Below are positions 19,575-27,562 of a stretch of DNA of 64,000 nucleotides, in pieces. Under the pieces are notes generated by a model. It did not search any database. It worked only from the letters and a program-made list of their open reading frames with translations, and was not told the DNA's origin. The stretch comes from Candidatus Palauibacter rhopaloidicola. GTDB lineage: Bacteria > Gemmatimonadota > Gemmatimonadetes > Palauibacterales > Palauibacteraceae. The stretch is from the NCBI GenBank assembly GCA_026914155.1, contig JAPPGH010000029.1, positions 83,494 to 147,493 on the forward strand. The letters are read 5' to 3'. The translations under genes and the position numbers were made by a program. The number at the start of each line of letters is the position of its first letter. The first letter of the stretch is position 1.

Positions 19575-20169
19575 CGCCCGCACCTCCCCCCTGGTCGGGG
19601 CGCGTTCCCGCCGTCTCCATCTCGCGCGCGAGAGACCGCCGCGCCCGATAGAGGCGCGACATCACCGTGCCGATGGGGATTCCCAGCAGCTCGGCGATCT
19701 CCCGGTAACGCAGTTCCTCAAACTCGCGCAGGACGAGCGTCTCCCGTTCCCGCTCGGGCAGGCGTTCGATGGCCGCGCCGACCTGTTCGCGCAGTTCGGA
19801 TCGCATCACCGCCTGGTCCGGGCTGAGCGGGCGCCGCCCCATCGTCGTGTCCGAAAGCCAGCTGCCCGCCGTCTCGAGTTTCAGGCGGTGCAGCCGCTGA
19901 TCCCGCGTATGGTTGAAACAGAGTCGTCGGATGATCTGGTACAGCCAGGGGAAGAAGGGACGTTCGGGGTCGATCCTGGCGCGCGCGCGGAACGCCCTGG
20001 CGAAGGCCTCCTGAGAGAGGTCCAGGGCATCGTCGTGGTTCCCGACGAGGCCGAGCGCGGTATAGTAGGCACGTTGCATGTATCGTGTGACGAGTTCGCC
20101 GAAGGCCGCACGCTCGCCGCGCTGCGCGCGAAGAACGAGCATCCGGTCGGTTGCCTCCGAGCTGTTCAA
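19567..20169 (-). CDS. ECF-type RNA polymerase sigma factor
   Basis: The roughly 200-residue product has sigma region 2 (VTRYMQRAYYTALGLVGNHDDALDLSQEAF) and region 4 (RLPERERETLVLREFEELRYREIAELLGIPIGTVMSRLYRARRSL). Its length and the absence of region 3 make it an ECF/group 4 sigma factor. The start is either TTG 20169 (GGGAG six bases upstream) or ATG 20142. It heads a four-gene operon with a membrane anti-sigma-like protein, YbjQ and an exported hydrolase. The inducing signal cannot be read from the sequence. ECF operons are often autoregulated from the divergent intergenic region (20170-20307), where I see no clear motif. Confidence 0.9.
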   Translation of the reverse strand: MNSSEATDRMLVLRAQRGERAAFGELVTRYMQRAYYTALGLVGNHDDALDLSQEAFARAFRARARIDPERPFFPWLYQIIRRLCFNHTRDQRLHRLKLETAGSWLSDTTMGRRPLSPDQAVMRSELREQVGAAIERLPERERETLVLREFEELRYREIAELLGIPIGTVMSRLYRARRSLAREMETAGTRPDQGGGAGDE

Positions 20170-20270
20170 TGATGGCTCCCATGGTCGCGGGCACCTGCGT
20201 GAACCTGTGGTGACTGTTTGCCTCGCGAGGGTTACCCGAAGCCGCGGCGTTTATTTCGCAGATCGAGGAA

Positions 20271-20304
20271 ATCGAGAGACGGATCGAGAGACGGATCGAG
20301 AGAC
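20271..20304 (+). repeat. 12-bp tandem repeat, about 2.8 copies
   Basis: The unit ATCGAGAGACGG occurs at 20271-20282 and 20283-20294 and again, ending in AC, from 20295. It sits just upstream of the ATG at 20308 and occupies its leader. A slippage-prone repeat this close to a start could change spacing, but no ribosome site other than GAGA-type purines is visible. Confidence 0.8.
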
Positions 20305-20307
20305 ACG

Positions 20308-20757
20308 ATGAACGAGTTCCCGGCCAGAGCAACCCTGCATCCCGAAATCGTTCCCTCGCGCTGGACGCTCATGCGCGACGTGGCCGTCTTTCAGCTGAAG
20401 CTGGTCCTCGATGGACTGAGGGACGCCTTGCTGCTGCCGATTTCGCTCTTCGTCGCCCTGCTCGACGTGCTCGGAGTCGGGCCCCGGGCGGGCCGGCAGT
20501 TCTACGCGCTGCTGGAGTGGGGACGCCGGACGGAGTACTGGATCAACCTGTTCGGCGCCACGGACCACGTCCGCGCCCTGACGTCGTCCCCGCGGCCCGG
20601 CGTCGATGCGCTCGTCGACCGTCTGGAGCGGCTGGCCGTGCAGGAGTACGAGAGGGGTGGGATCACGGCCTCGACGAAGGACGCCGTGGACCGTGCCCTC
20701 GACCACCTCACGAGGCGCGGACCCTCCGACCGGGACCCTCCCGCGCCGCTGCCGTAA
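20308..20757 (+). CDS. Conserved-looking hypothetical protein, 149 residues
   Basis: The ATG at 20308 opens a frame with one long hydrophobic stretch (LLLPISLFVALLDVLGVG, about residues 41-58) followed by a helical, charged C-terminal half (VDALVDRLERLAVQEYERGG). The pattern recalls small membrane-associated proteins annotated as hypothetical in several phyla; I cannot name it. Its last 50 bases overlap the 3' end of the convergent histidine fusion gene. It is divergent from the sigma factor and could belong to that regulon by position. Confidence 0.6.
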   Translation: MNEFPARATLHPEIVPSRWTLMRDVAVFQLKLVLDGLRDALLLPISLFVALLDVLGVGPRAGRQFYALLEWGRRTEYWINLFGATDHVRALTSSPRPGVDALVDRLERLAVQEYERGGITASTKDAVDRALDHLTRRGPSDRDPPAPLP

Positions 20758-23350
20758 GCCGGAGTTCCGCCGAAAGCGCGTGCGCTTCCAGTCCCTCCAG
20801 TCGGGCGAGCGCGGCGGTGTCGCGCATCAGGTCCTCGTAGGCGTCATCTTCGGCCGACAGCGACAGCCACGTCGGTCGCCGCAGGAACGAGAACACCGAG
20901 AGTCCCGCGTCGAACGCCGCCGCGCCCGATGTGGGAAGCGTGTGGTTCGGTCCCGCTCCGTAGTCGCCGGCCGCCTCGGGCGTGGCCGCCCCCAGGAAGA
21001 GCGATCCGTAGCGGTGGACGCCGGGCGCGAGCGACTCGGCCAGTGCGCCATGCAGGTGCAGGTGCTCCGGCGACACCGCGTCGCAGATGGCGGCGGCCTC
21101 GTCGGGGCTGGCCGCGAGGAGGGCGCCGCCGGCCGCCAGGGCCTGGCGCGCGATCGGTGCGGTCGGCAGCGCGGCCAACTGCCGCTCGGCCGCTTCGCGG
21201 ACGGCCTCGACGGTCGCTTCGTCGAAGGCGCACAGCAGCGGGACGGCGTCGGGGTCGTGCTCGGCCTGGGCGAGCAGGTCGGCCGCGACGCGGGACGGCG
21301 CCGCATCCGGCGAGGCGACGACGAGCAGCTCTGATGGGCCGGCGATGGTGTCGAGGCCGACCCGGCCGTAGAGGAGGCGCTTGGCCGCGGTGACGAACCG
21401 GTTGCCCGGCCCCACGATCTTCTCGCAGCGCGAGACGCCGCCGACTCCGAAGGCGAGCGCGCCGATCGCCTGCGCGCCCCCGATGGCCAGCAGGCCGTCC
21501 GCGCCGGCGATGAACGCCGCGGTCTGGACCGCCGCGGTCGGCCGCGGCGACGCGGCCCACACGCCGTCCACCCCCGCCACTTTCGCCGGGATGGCGGTCA
21601 TGAGCACCGAGGACGGGAGGGGAAAGCGGCCGCCCGGGGCGTAGCAGCCGGCCGCTCCGACGGGCACGAGCCGATGGCCGCCGCGACCGGCCGCGACCGG
21701 CGTGTCGAGGTCGGTCGCGGATGCCCGCTGGGCTTCCGCGAACGCGCGGATCCGGTCTGCCACGCGGCGCAGCAACTCGCGGTCGTCGGCCTGCAGCGCC
21801 TCTGTCGCGCGCCTGAGCGCCGACCGGTCGAGGAACAGATCGTCGCCCGGCTCGAGGTCGCCGAGCCGCTCGGCGTGCTCGCGGAGCGCCGGCTCTCCGC
21901 GCCGCTCGACATCGTTCAGGATCGTCCGCGCGACCTCGAGGGCCGCCGGATCGAGCGCCGGCCGGCGCACCGCCCGCACGGCCTCCCCGAGGCCGATCGG
22001 CGGCAGGATCGCGCCCGCCGCCGCGGCGGGCGCCGAAGCCACCCGCCCGGTCGGCCCTCCCGGCGGCCTCGGGACCCGGCGGCGCACCCTGAGCGCGCGC
22101 CGCTCGAGTTCGAGGCGTACGTCGTCGAGAGAGCCGCCGGCCTTCACGAGCCGCGTGAGGGCGAAGTAGTACAGGTCCGCGAACTCCGCCACCGCTTCCG
22201 TCCTCGAGCCGGCTTCCGCCAGTTCATGCGCTTCCTCGACGAGTTTCCCCCGCAGCAGTTCGGGATCCCCGGCGAGTCGCGCGGTGAGCGAGCCCGGCTC
22301 CGGGTCGGCGAGCCGCCCGCGGAGGCGGGTCTCGAGGTCGGACAGATCCATGCCCGACACGGACGGCAGCGCGGCCGACCTCCGGGTCGGCGCGGCGTCA
22401 AAACAGGTCGCGGCGCCCGTGTGACAGAAGCCGGTCCCGTGCTGCCGCACCGTGAAGCGCAGCGTGTCGCGGTCGCAGTCCGCGGCCACGCGCACGAGTT
22501 CCTGCGTGGCGCCGGATGTCTCGCCCTTCCTCCAGAGCCCCCGGGAACGGCTCTGGTAGACGCCGCGCCGTTCCCTGACGGCCACGCGCAGGCTCTCCGC
22601 GCTCGACCAGGCGAGCCCGAGCGCGCGCCCGGCCGTGTCCTCGACGAGCGTCGCCCACAACCCGTCGGCCCGGTCGGACTTCAGCGGAGCCGAGATGGCA
22701 TCGGCCAGATCCATGCGCCCGCTGTAGATCGCCATCCCCACCTGCGCATCCGCGCCCATTCGGTCCAGCGCCGCGATCTCCGACACCTCGCGGACGCCGC
22801 CCGCCACCGTCACGCGCGCGGATCCCGCGGCCGCGACGAGGGCGGATACGCGATCCAGCGGAATCCCCTCCAGCGTGCCTTCGACCTCGACGAAGGTGAC
22901 CAGATAACCGTCCGCGAGGCCGTCGAGTTCCTCCATGCGCCCGAGGACGTCGCGGCCCGTCCCGCGCCGCCAGCCCTCCACGACGACCTCGCCATCGCGC
23001 GCGTCGAGCGCCGCGATCACGCGTTCCGCGGGAAGTCCGCCCAGCACCTCGGGCGTTGCGGCCGTGCCCAGGATCACGCGCCGCGCACCCGCGTCGAGCC
23101 AGTCGAGCGCCGCCTCGCGGGACCGAATACCGCCGCCCACCCGGCACGGCGCGAGCCGAAGCAGTTCACGGATCAGGGCGGCGTTGTCTCCGCGGCCGAG
23201 CGCCGCGTCGAGATCGATGATCGCGACTTCCCCCGCGACCGCGAACCTCTCGGCGAGAGGCCGCGGGTCGCCGGCATCGATTTCGAGCGTCGCGCCCTGC
23301 CGAAGCTGCACGGCCCGGCCGCCCATGAGATCGATGGATGGGATGATCAT
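20708..23350 (-). CDS. hisAIED: Four-domain histidine biosynthesis fusion: HisA-HisI-HisE-HisD
   Basis: One 880-residue frame encodes four pathway enzymes. Residues 1-225 are HisA (ProFAR isomerase): IIPSIDLMGG with Asp7, VGGGIRS, ALDARDG with Asp116. Residues 230-320 are HisI (PRA-CH): QSRSRGLWRKGETSG, ADCDRDTLRF, GFCHTG. Residues 333-425 are HisE (PRA-PH): GKLVEEAHELAEAG and EFADLYYFALTRL. Residues about 455-870 are HisD (histidinol dehydrogenase): PVGAAGCYAPGG, IVGPGNRFV, AGPSEL, QAEHDPDA, SPEHLHLH and GAGPNHTLPTSG. No stop or frame change separates them. The ATG at 23350 overlaps the hisF stop by four bases; an upstream ATG-opened frame to 23746 is only hisF antisense-frame sequence. Fungal HIS4 has the I-E-D order. 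Adding HisA in front is something I do not know as a standard arrangement. Confidence 0.93.
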   Translation of the reverse strand: MIIPSIDLMGGRAVQLRQGATLEIDAGDPRPLAERFAVAGEVAIIDLDAALGRGDNAALIRELLRLAPCRVGGGIRSREAALDWLDAGARRVILGTAATPEVLGGLPAERVIAALDARDGEVVVEGWRRGTGRDVLGRMEELDGLADGYLVTFVEVEGTLEGIPLDRVSALVAAAGSARVTVAGGVREVSEIAALDRMGADAQVGMAIYSGRMDLADAISAPLKSDRADGLWATLVEDTAGRALGLAWSSAESLRVAVRERRGVYQSRSRGLWRKGETSGATQELVRVAADCDRDTLRFTVRQHGTGFCHTGAATCFDAAPTRRSAALPSVSGMDLSDLETRLRGRLADPEPGSLTARLAGDPELLRGKLVEEAHELAEAGSRTEAVAEFADLYYFALTRLVKAGGSLDDVRLELERRALRVRRRVPRPPGGPTGRVASAPAAAAGAILPPIGLGEAVRAVRRPALDPAALEVARTILNDVERRGEPALREHAERLGDLEPGDDLFLDRSALRRATEALQADDRELLRRVADRIRAFAEAQRASATDLDTPVAAGRGGHRLVPVGAAGCYAPGGRFPLPSSVLMTAIPAKVAGVDGVWAASPRPTAAVQTAAFIAGADGLLAIGGAQAIGALAFGVGGVSRCEKIVGPGNRFVTAAKRLLYGRVGLDTIAGPSELLVVASPDAAPSRVAADLLAQAEHDPDAVPLLCAFDEATVEAVREAAERQLAALPTAPIARQALAAGGALLAASPDEAAAICDAVSPEHLHLHGALAESLAPGVHRYGSLFLGAATPEAAGDYGAGPNHTLPTSGAAAFDAGLSVFSFLRRPTWLSLSAEDDAYEDLMRDTAALARLEGLEAHALSAELRLTAAAREGPGRRVRAS

Positions 23351-24114
23351 CGGCGCACCGCGACCCCGAGCTGCTGCAGCCGGTCCTTGAGTCGGCCGAT
23401 CGACCAGTCGCCCTGGTGGAAGATCGACGCCGCCAGGACCGCGTCGGCGCCGGCTTCGACCGCCGCGCACATGTGACCCGCGTGGGCTCCCCCGCCCGAA
23501 GCCACGATCGGCACGGGCACGGCCTCGCGGATGACGCCGATCAGCGCCAGGTCGTAGCCGCTCCGCGTCCCGTCGCGGTCGAAGCTCGTGAGGAGGATCT
23601 CGCCCGCGCCCAGTTCCGCGGCGCGGCGGCTCCACTGCGCGGCATCGAGGCCCGTGCGTCGGCTTCCCGAGTGCGTCAGAACCTCGAAGCCGCTCGAACA
23701 CGCCCCATCCGACGTCGCGCCGCCGTCGAGAGCCAGGACCGCGCACTGGGCCCCGAACCGGGTCGCGATCTCCGACAGGAGTTCCGGCCGCTCGACCGCC
23801 GCCGTGTTCACCGCCACCCGGTCCGCCCCCGCCTCCAGCAGGGCGCCCGCGTCCTCCGCCGTCCGCACGCCGCCGCCCACCGTCAGCGGAATCGAGATCT
23901 CGTCACGAACGCGGCCCACCGTTTCGAACCGGGCCACTCTTCCCTCCGCCGTGGCCGAGACATCGAGGATCACGAGTTCGTCCGCCCCTTCGCGCTCGTA
24001 GCGCCGCGCGAGCCGGGCGGGGTCGCCCTGATCGGCCAGGTTGTCGAAACGGACGCCCTTCACGACCCTTCCGTCCCTCACGTCCAGGCAAGGAATCACC
24101 CGAACGTTCAGCAT
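23347..24114 (-). CDS. hisF: Imidazole glycerol phosphate synthase, cyclase subunit HisF
   Basis: The 255-residue TIM barrel carries VIPCLDVRDGRVVKGVRF (catalytic Asp11 region), TVGGGVRT, CAVLALDGG (second catalytic Asp), TSFDRDGT and IVASGGG. It converts PRFAR plus ammonia from HisH to IGP and AICAR. Its start overlaps hisH by seven bases and its stop overlaps the hisAIED start by four. The two barrel enzymes HisF and HisA are thus translated in direct succession. Confidence 0.96.
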   Translation of the reverse strand: MLNVRVIPCLDVRDGRVVKGVRFDNLADQGDPARLARRYEREGADELVILDVSATAEGRVARFETVGRVRDEISIPLTVGGGVRTAEDAGALLEAGADRVAVNTAAVERPELLSEIATRFGAQCAVLALDGGATSDGACSSGFEVLTHSGSRRTGLDAAQWSRRAAELGAGEILLTSFDRDGTRSGYDLALIGVIREAVPVPIVASGGGAHAGHMCAAVEAGADAVLAASIFHQGDWSIGRLKDRLQQLGVAVRR

Positions 24115-24791
24115 GCCGCCGCGAGCGTGGGCCGTTGTGCGCGGGGTTCGAAAGCGGCCGCCGCGCCCGGCGATTCTTCAAGCCAGCGTTTCAGGAGACC
24201 GGCGCCGACCTTCCCCGACAGCTCGGGGTGGAACTGGCAGGCGAGGACCCCGCCGCGCTCCAGCCCCGCCACGAAGCGGCTTCCGTGCCGCCCCATCGCG
24301 GCGGTCCAGCCCGCGGGACCCGCCTCGAGCCCGTAGGAGTTGGCGAAGTAGACGACGGATGACCGCAGGAACGTGGTCCCGCCCGGGGCCGCGACGCGGT
24401 TCCAGCCCAACTGGGGAATACGGCAGCTCTCCGCCAGCCGGACCACGCGGCCCGGTACGCAGCCGAGTCCGGCGGTGCCCGGAGCCTCCTCGCTCTCCTC
24501 GCACAGGAGCTGGAGCCCGAGACAGATGGCGAGCGTCGGCCGTCCCTCCTCCACGCGCCCGCGGACGGCCTCCGCCCAGCCACGCCGGCGAAGCTCCGCC
24601 ATGCCTCCCGCGAAAGACCCCACGCCGGGGAGGACGACGTAAGCGGCGCTCGATATTCCCGTGGCGGAATCCAGCAGCCGCGGGGTTCTCCCCAGGCGCC
24701 GGAAAGCGGCCGCCACCGCCTCGAGGTTGGCCACGCCCGTCGGAACGATCCCCACATCTTCCGGACCCGTCGCCATCCGCGCGGCGCTCAT
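24108..24791 (-). CDS. hisH: Imidazole glycerol phosphate synthase, glutaminase subunit HisH
   Basis: The 227-residue class I glutamine amidotransferase has VVLPGVGSFAGGM (oxyanion region), the nucleophile elbow LAICLGLQLL (Cys), and CQFHPELSG (His and Glu). It supplies ammonia to HisF. The N-terminus (about 12 residues before VGIVPTGVANLEAV) and the C-terminal Ala-rich tail are slightly longer than in most family members. The ATG at 24791 overlaps the hisB stop (ATGA). Confidence 0.95.
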   Translation of the reverse strand: MSAARMATGPEDVGIVPTGVANLEAVAAAFRRLGRTPRLLDSATGISSAAYVVLPGVGSFAGGMAELRRRGWAEAVRGRVEEGRPTLAICLGLQLLCEESEEAPGTAGLGCVPGRVVRLAESCRIPQLGWNRVAAPGGTTFLRSSVVYFANSYGLEAGPAGWTAAMGRHGSRFVAGLERGGVLACQFHPELSGKVGAGLLKRWLEESPGAAAAFEPRAQRPTLAAAC

Positions 24792-25477
24792 CGGGACACC
24801 GTCTCGAGAGCCCCGGCCCCCGAGTCCTCTTCCACGCCCGCTCCGGGCAGGTCGCCCGATTCGAGCACTCCCTTCGTGCTCGGGACTCCGGCCGCCGCGC
24901 GCTCCGCGACCGCCTCGGCGAGGGCGAGACCGAACGCCTTGAAGGCGGCCTCCGCGCGATGGTGGTCGTTGTCGCCGCGGATGACATCCAGGTGGAGCGT
25001 CAGGCCTCCCGCCGTCGCGAGCGAGGTGAAGAAATGGGGGAGATTCTCGGTCGCGACCGTCCCCAGCATCTCGCGCCGGAGGCCCAGATCCACGCTGGCG
25101 AAGGGACGCCCGGAGAGGTCCACGACCGCCCGGGCGAGCGCCTCGTCGAGAGGCGCGTAGGCGTACCCGAAGCGGCGAATCCCCCGCCGGTCCCCGAGCG
25201 CGTCCCGGATGACCGAACCGAATACGAGTCCGCAGTCTTCCACCGTGTGGTGGTCATCGATGTCGAGGTCGCCCTGCGCGCGCAGATCCAGCGTCATGCC
25301 GCCGTGAAAGACCGCGGCGCCGATCATGTGATCGAGAAACGCGAGCCCCGTATCGACGCGGCTGCGTCCCCGGCGGTCCAGGTCCAGCCGGGCTTCGATG
25401 CGGGTCTCGAGGGTGCGCCGGGACCGTTCTCCCACGCGGGCGGTGGCGGAGCGACTCTCTCCGGAGGTGGCGTTCAT
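24788..25477 (-). CDS. hisB: Imidazoleglycerol-phosphate dehydratase HisB (monofunctional)
   Basis: The core has the duplicated metal-binding motifs DDHHTVEDCG and DNDHHRAEAAFKAFG plus FLDHMI, diagnostic for IGP dehydratase. No phosphatase domain is fused, unlike enterobacterial HisB. The chosen ATG (25477) has AAGGGG six bases upstream. A GTG at 25492 would overlap the hisC stop by four bases (GTGA) and add five residues. The frame continues upstream to 26275 but only as out-of-frame hisC sequence. The last 25 residues form an acidic, Gly-rich tail. Confidence 0.95.
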   Translation of the reverse strand: MNATSGESRSATARVGERSRRTLETRIEARLDLDRRGRSRVDTGLAFLDHMIGAAVFHGGMTLDLRAQGDLDIDDHHTVEDCGLVFGSVIRDALGDRRGIRRFGYAYAPLDEALARAVVDLSGRPFASVDLGLRREMLGTVATENLPHFFTSLATAGGLTLHLDVIRGDNDHHRAEAAFKAFGLALAEAVAERAAAGVPSTKGVLESGDLPGAGVEEDSGAGALETVSR

Positions 25478-25488
25478 GGCAATCCCCT

Positions 25489-26505
25489 TCACGAGATGGG
25501 TCCAACGGTCGAGTCGAGCACACGGAGGAGGTGGCGGAACGTCGCCTCGTCCCCCGGAAGCGTGATCCGGACCAGGTCCGGCAGGTTCGGAAAGCGTCGG
25601 ATGGCGACGCCCCGTTGGCGAAAGCCGCGGTGCAGGGCGGCCGCCCGGTCGGTGGAGGCGAGCACGAAGTTCGCCTGCGACTCGAAGGGCTCCGCCCCCA
25701 ACGCGCGCAGTGCCGACACGAGCCTCTCGCGCTCGCGGCGGACGGCGGCGACGTACGTCGCGGTGACCCCGTCGCCCACCGCCAGCGCTTGCTCCGCCAA
25801 CCAGATGGAGGGGCCCGCAAGAGGGAAGGGCGCACCGCCGGCGCGGAGGTCCGCGATCGCCCCGGGAGCGCCCAGCACGAAACCCGTGCGAAGCCCCGCG
25901 AGGCCCCACGCCTTGGAGAGCGTCCGTACGACCAGGACGTTGTCGCGCTGCAGCAGTTCCCGTGTCGGGTCGCGGTCGGCGAACTCGACGTAGGCGAGAT
26001 CCGCGAGCAGCGCGGCGTTCGCCGGCAGGCGGTCGGCGATGGCCAGGATCCGCTCGACCGGGGCCACCATTCCCGTGGGGTTGTGCGGCGAGATCACGGC
26101 GACCAGCCCCGTCCGTTCTCCGAGCCGGTCGAGTATCGGTCCGAGAGGAGCGGGGTCGTCGAGCGTGCGTACGGAACGCACCTGGCCGCCCGCGAGCGCC
26201 GCGAAGGCCGGGAACATCTCGAACGTGGGGGTCACGGTGATCATCTCCCGTCCGCCGGCGAGCCAGCGGCGGCACACGCGGTCGATCGCGTCATCCGCTC
26301 CCGCCGTAACCAGGACGCGGTCGGCTTCCAGACCCAAGGCTTCGCCGACGGACGCCTCCAGGCCGGTCGCCTCCGGGTACCGCGTCAGGGCACTCGCCGG
26401 CACCTGCGAGAGGAGACGCACGAGTTCCGGCGCCGGGAACAGGCGCTCGTTGTGATCGAGCCGGAGCCGTTCGCCCGGTCGTGCGGCCACCGCCGTCCCG
26501 CTCAT
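25489..26505 (-). CDS. hisC: Histidinol-phosphate aminotransferase HisC
   Basis: The 338-residue class I/II aminotransferase has LDHNERLFPAP at the N-terminus, SPHNPTGMV, RTLSKAWGLAGLRTGF (Schiff-base Lys and phosphate-binding Arg), and QANFVLA. It transaminates imidazole acetol phosphate. It is somewhat short for the family. The ATG at 26505 overlaps the hisG stop by four bases. The order hisG-C-B rather than hisG-D-C-B follows from HisD having moved into the fusion gene. Confidence 0.94.
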   Translation of the reverse strand: MSGTAVAARPGERLRLDHNERLFPAPELVRLLSQVPASALTRYPEATGLEASVGEALGLEADRVLVTAGADDAIDRVCRRWLAGGREMITVTPTFEMFPAFAALAGGQVRSVRTLDDPAPLGPILDRLGERTGLVAVISPHNPTGMVAPVERILAIADRLPANAALLADLAYVEFADRDPTRELLQRDNVLVVRTLSKAWGLAGLRTGFVLGAPGAIADLRAGGAPFPLAGPSIWLAEQALAVGDGVTATYVAAVRRERERLVSALRALGAEPFESQANFVLASTDRAAALHRGFRQRGVAIRRFPNLPDLVRITLPGDEATFRHLLRVLDSTVGPIS

Positions 26506-27380
26506 GCGACGATCTGTCCCGGCGTCGTCACGACGAGATCGGTTCCGCCCCGCGCCTTCACGCGCGGGATCAGGCCCGGGAGGGCTTCGCGCAGCACCGC
26601 GACCCGGATGGCGTAGCCTTCTTCGCCGTGCAGACGCGACACCGTCGGCCTGCGCATGCAGGGCAGCACGGCCACCAGGCCATCCAGCCGCGCCGCGTCC
26701 ACGTTGACTTCCAGCATGACCCGCTGCCGGGCTTCCACGACCGACTTCAGCACGACGACCAGGTTCTCGATGCGCTCGCGGTGCCGCGGGTCCTCGAGCG
26801 CCCGCGGGTTCGCGTAGAGGCGGGTCGATGAGGTCATGAGTTCGTCGACGATCTCGAGCCCGTTGGCGTCGAGCGTCGCGCCCGTCGCGGTGTTGTCGAC
26901 GATGACGTCGGCGTCCTCCGGCGGGAACACCTCCGTCGCGCCGTACGACCGCACGAGTGTCGCGTCGAGTCCCCGATCTTCGATCCAGCGCGAGGAGAGC
27001 CGCGTGTATTCGGACGCTACCGTGAGGCGGCGGCCGGCGGCCCGCAGTCCCGCCCCGGCGATCCGCGTCGGAGCGGCCGCCACGACGCGCACGGGGTCGA
27101 GTCCCGTGTCCAGAAGTTCAACCAGCGACCCGTTCAGTTCCGCTACCCAGTCGGCCCCCGCGAATCCCACATCGCGGGATCCCGCATGCAGCATCTCCAC
27201 GACGTTCTGCGGCTTGAGCAGTTTGGCGCCGAAACCGGGGATCGAGATAACCGGGCGGTAACGGCGCTCCCCGAGATCGACCCGTACGCCGGCGGCGGTC
27301 AGCAGTTCGAGTACGCCGGACTGCATCCGCCCCTTGGGCAGGGCGAGTCTCGTCGTTTTGTGGTTCATGTTGTGGTTCAT
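26502..27380 (-). CDS. hisG: ATP phosphoribosyltransferase HisG, long form
   Basis: The protein begins TTRLALPKGRM, contains SEYTRLSSRWIED and VFPPEDADVIVDNTATGATL (PRPP site), and ends with a regulatory domain (VLPCMRRPTVSRLHGEEGYAIRVAV...). This is the about 290-residue homohexameric HisG_L that is feedback-inhibited by histidine, so no HisZ is needed. The start region holds a perfect duplication: ATGAACCACA occurs at 27380-27371 and again at 27368-27359, so translation could begin at either ATG. No clear ribosome site is seen. A frame to 27452 begins inside the attenuator terminator and is not used here. Confidence 0.93.
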   Translation of the reverse strand: MNHNMNHKTTRLALPKGRMQSGVLELLTAAGVRVDLGERRYRPVISIPGFGAKLLKPQNVVEMLHAGSRDVGFAGADWVAELNGSLVELLDTGLDPVRVVAAAPTRIAGAGLRAAGRRLTVASEYTRLSSRWIEDRGLDATLVRSYGATEVFPPEDADVIVDNTATGATLDANGLEIVDELMTSSTRLYANPRALEDPRHRERIENLVVVLKSVVEARQRVMLEVNVDAARLDGLVAVLPCMRRPTVSRLHGEEGYAIRVAVLREALPGLIPRVKARGGTDLVVTTPGQIVA

Positions 27381-27423
27381 GTCGTCGGCTCGGAAGGCCG
27401 ACGCCGGGCGGGAGGGCAGCGAC

Positions 27424-27450
27424 AAAAAAAGCCGGCCACCCCGGGCCGGC
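27424..27450 (-). terminator. Intrinsic terminator (attenuator) upstream of hisG
   Basis: On the minus strand a perfect 7-bp GC stem GCCGGCC/GGCCGGC (27450-27444 with 27437-27431) and a 6-base loop are followed by seven T residues (27430-27424). It lies between the leader peptide and hisG, where it would end transcription unless disrupted. Confidence 0.9.
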
Positions 27451-27515
27451 ATCGATCGTTCGCAGTCTGTGTTCAGGTTACAGCTAGACGATCACCGGCC
27501 TCCGCGCACGCGGTG
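27444..27515 (-). promoter_or_regulatory. Candidate attenuator switch (pause hairpin versus antiterminator)
   Basis: In the leader RNA, CACCG (27515-27511, starting with the His14 codon) can pair with CGGUG (27497-27493). Alternatively GGCCGG (27500-27495, the last leader codons) can pair with CCGGCC (27449-27444), which is the 5' arm of the terminator. A ribosome stalled at the CAU UAU UAC UAC CAC codons would cover the first segment, free GGCCGG and block terminator formation. This is the classical amino-acid attenuation geometry, inferred from complementarity only. Confidence 0.7.
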
Positions 27516-27554
27516 GTAGTAATAATGGCCGAAAAACGGATGGGTGTTCGTCAT
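27492..27554 (-). CDS. hisL: Putative his operon leader peptide (20 residues)
   Basis: ATG 27554 to TGA 27492 encodes 20 residues with the central run HPFFGHYYYHR: three His, three Tyr and two Phe within ten positions. Its stop codon overlaps the candidate switch and it precedes an intrinsic terminator, as leader peptides of amino-acid operons do. The His codons are not consecutive, unlike enterobacterial hisL, and Tyr is as frequent as His, so sensing could involve either aminoacyl-tRNA. No ribosome site is visible. The predicted promoter places the transcript start almost at the ATG, so it may be translated leaderless. Confidence 0.7.
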   Translation of the reverse strand: MTNTHPFFGHYYYHRVRGGR

Positions 27555-27562
27555 GGGCGCGG

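Noticed and set aside
23351..23746. N-terminal extension of the HisA fusion gene
   Set aside because: The extra 132 codons are an alternative frame of hisF, and HisA begins exactly at IIPSIDL after the ATGA overlap.
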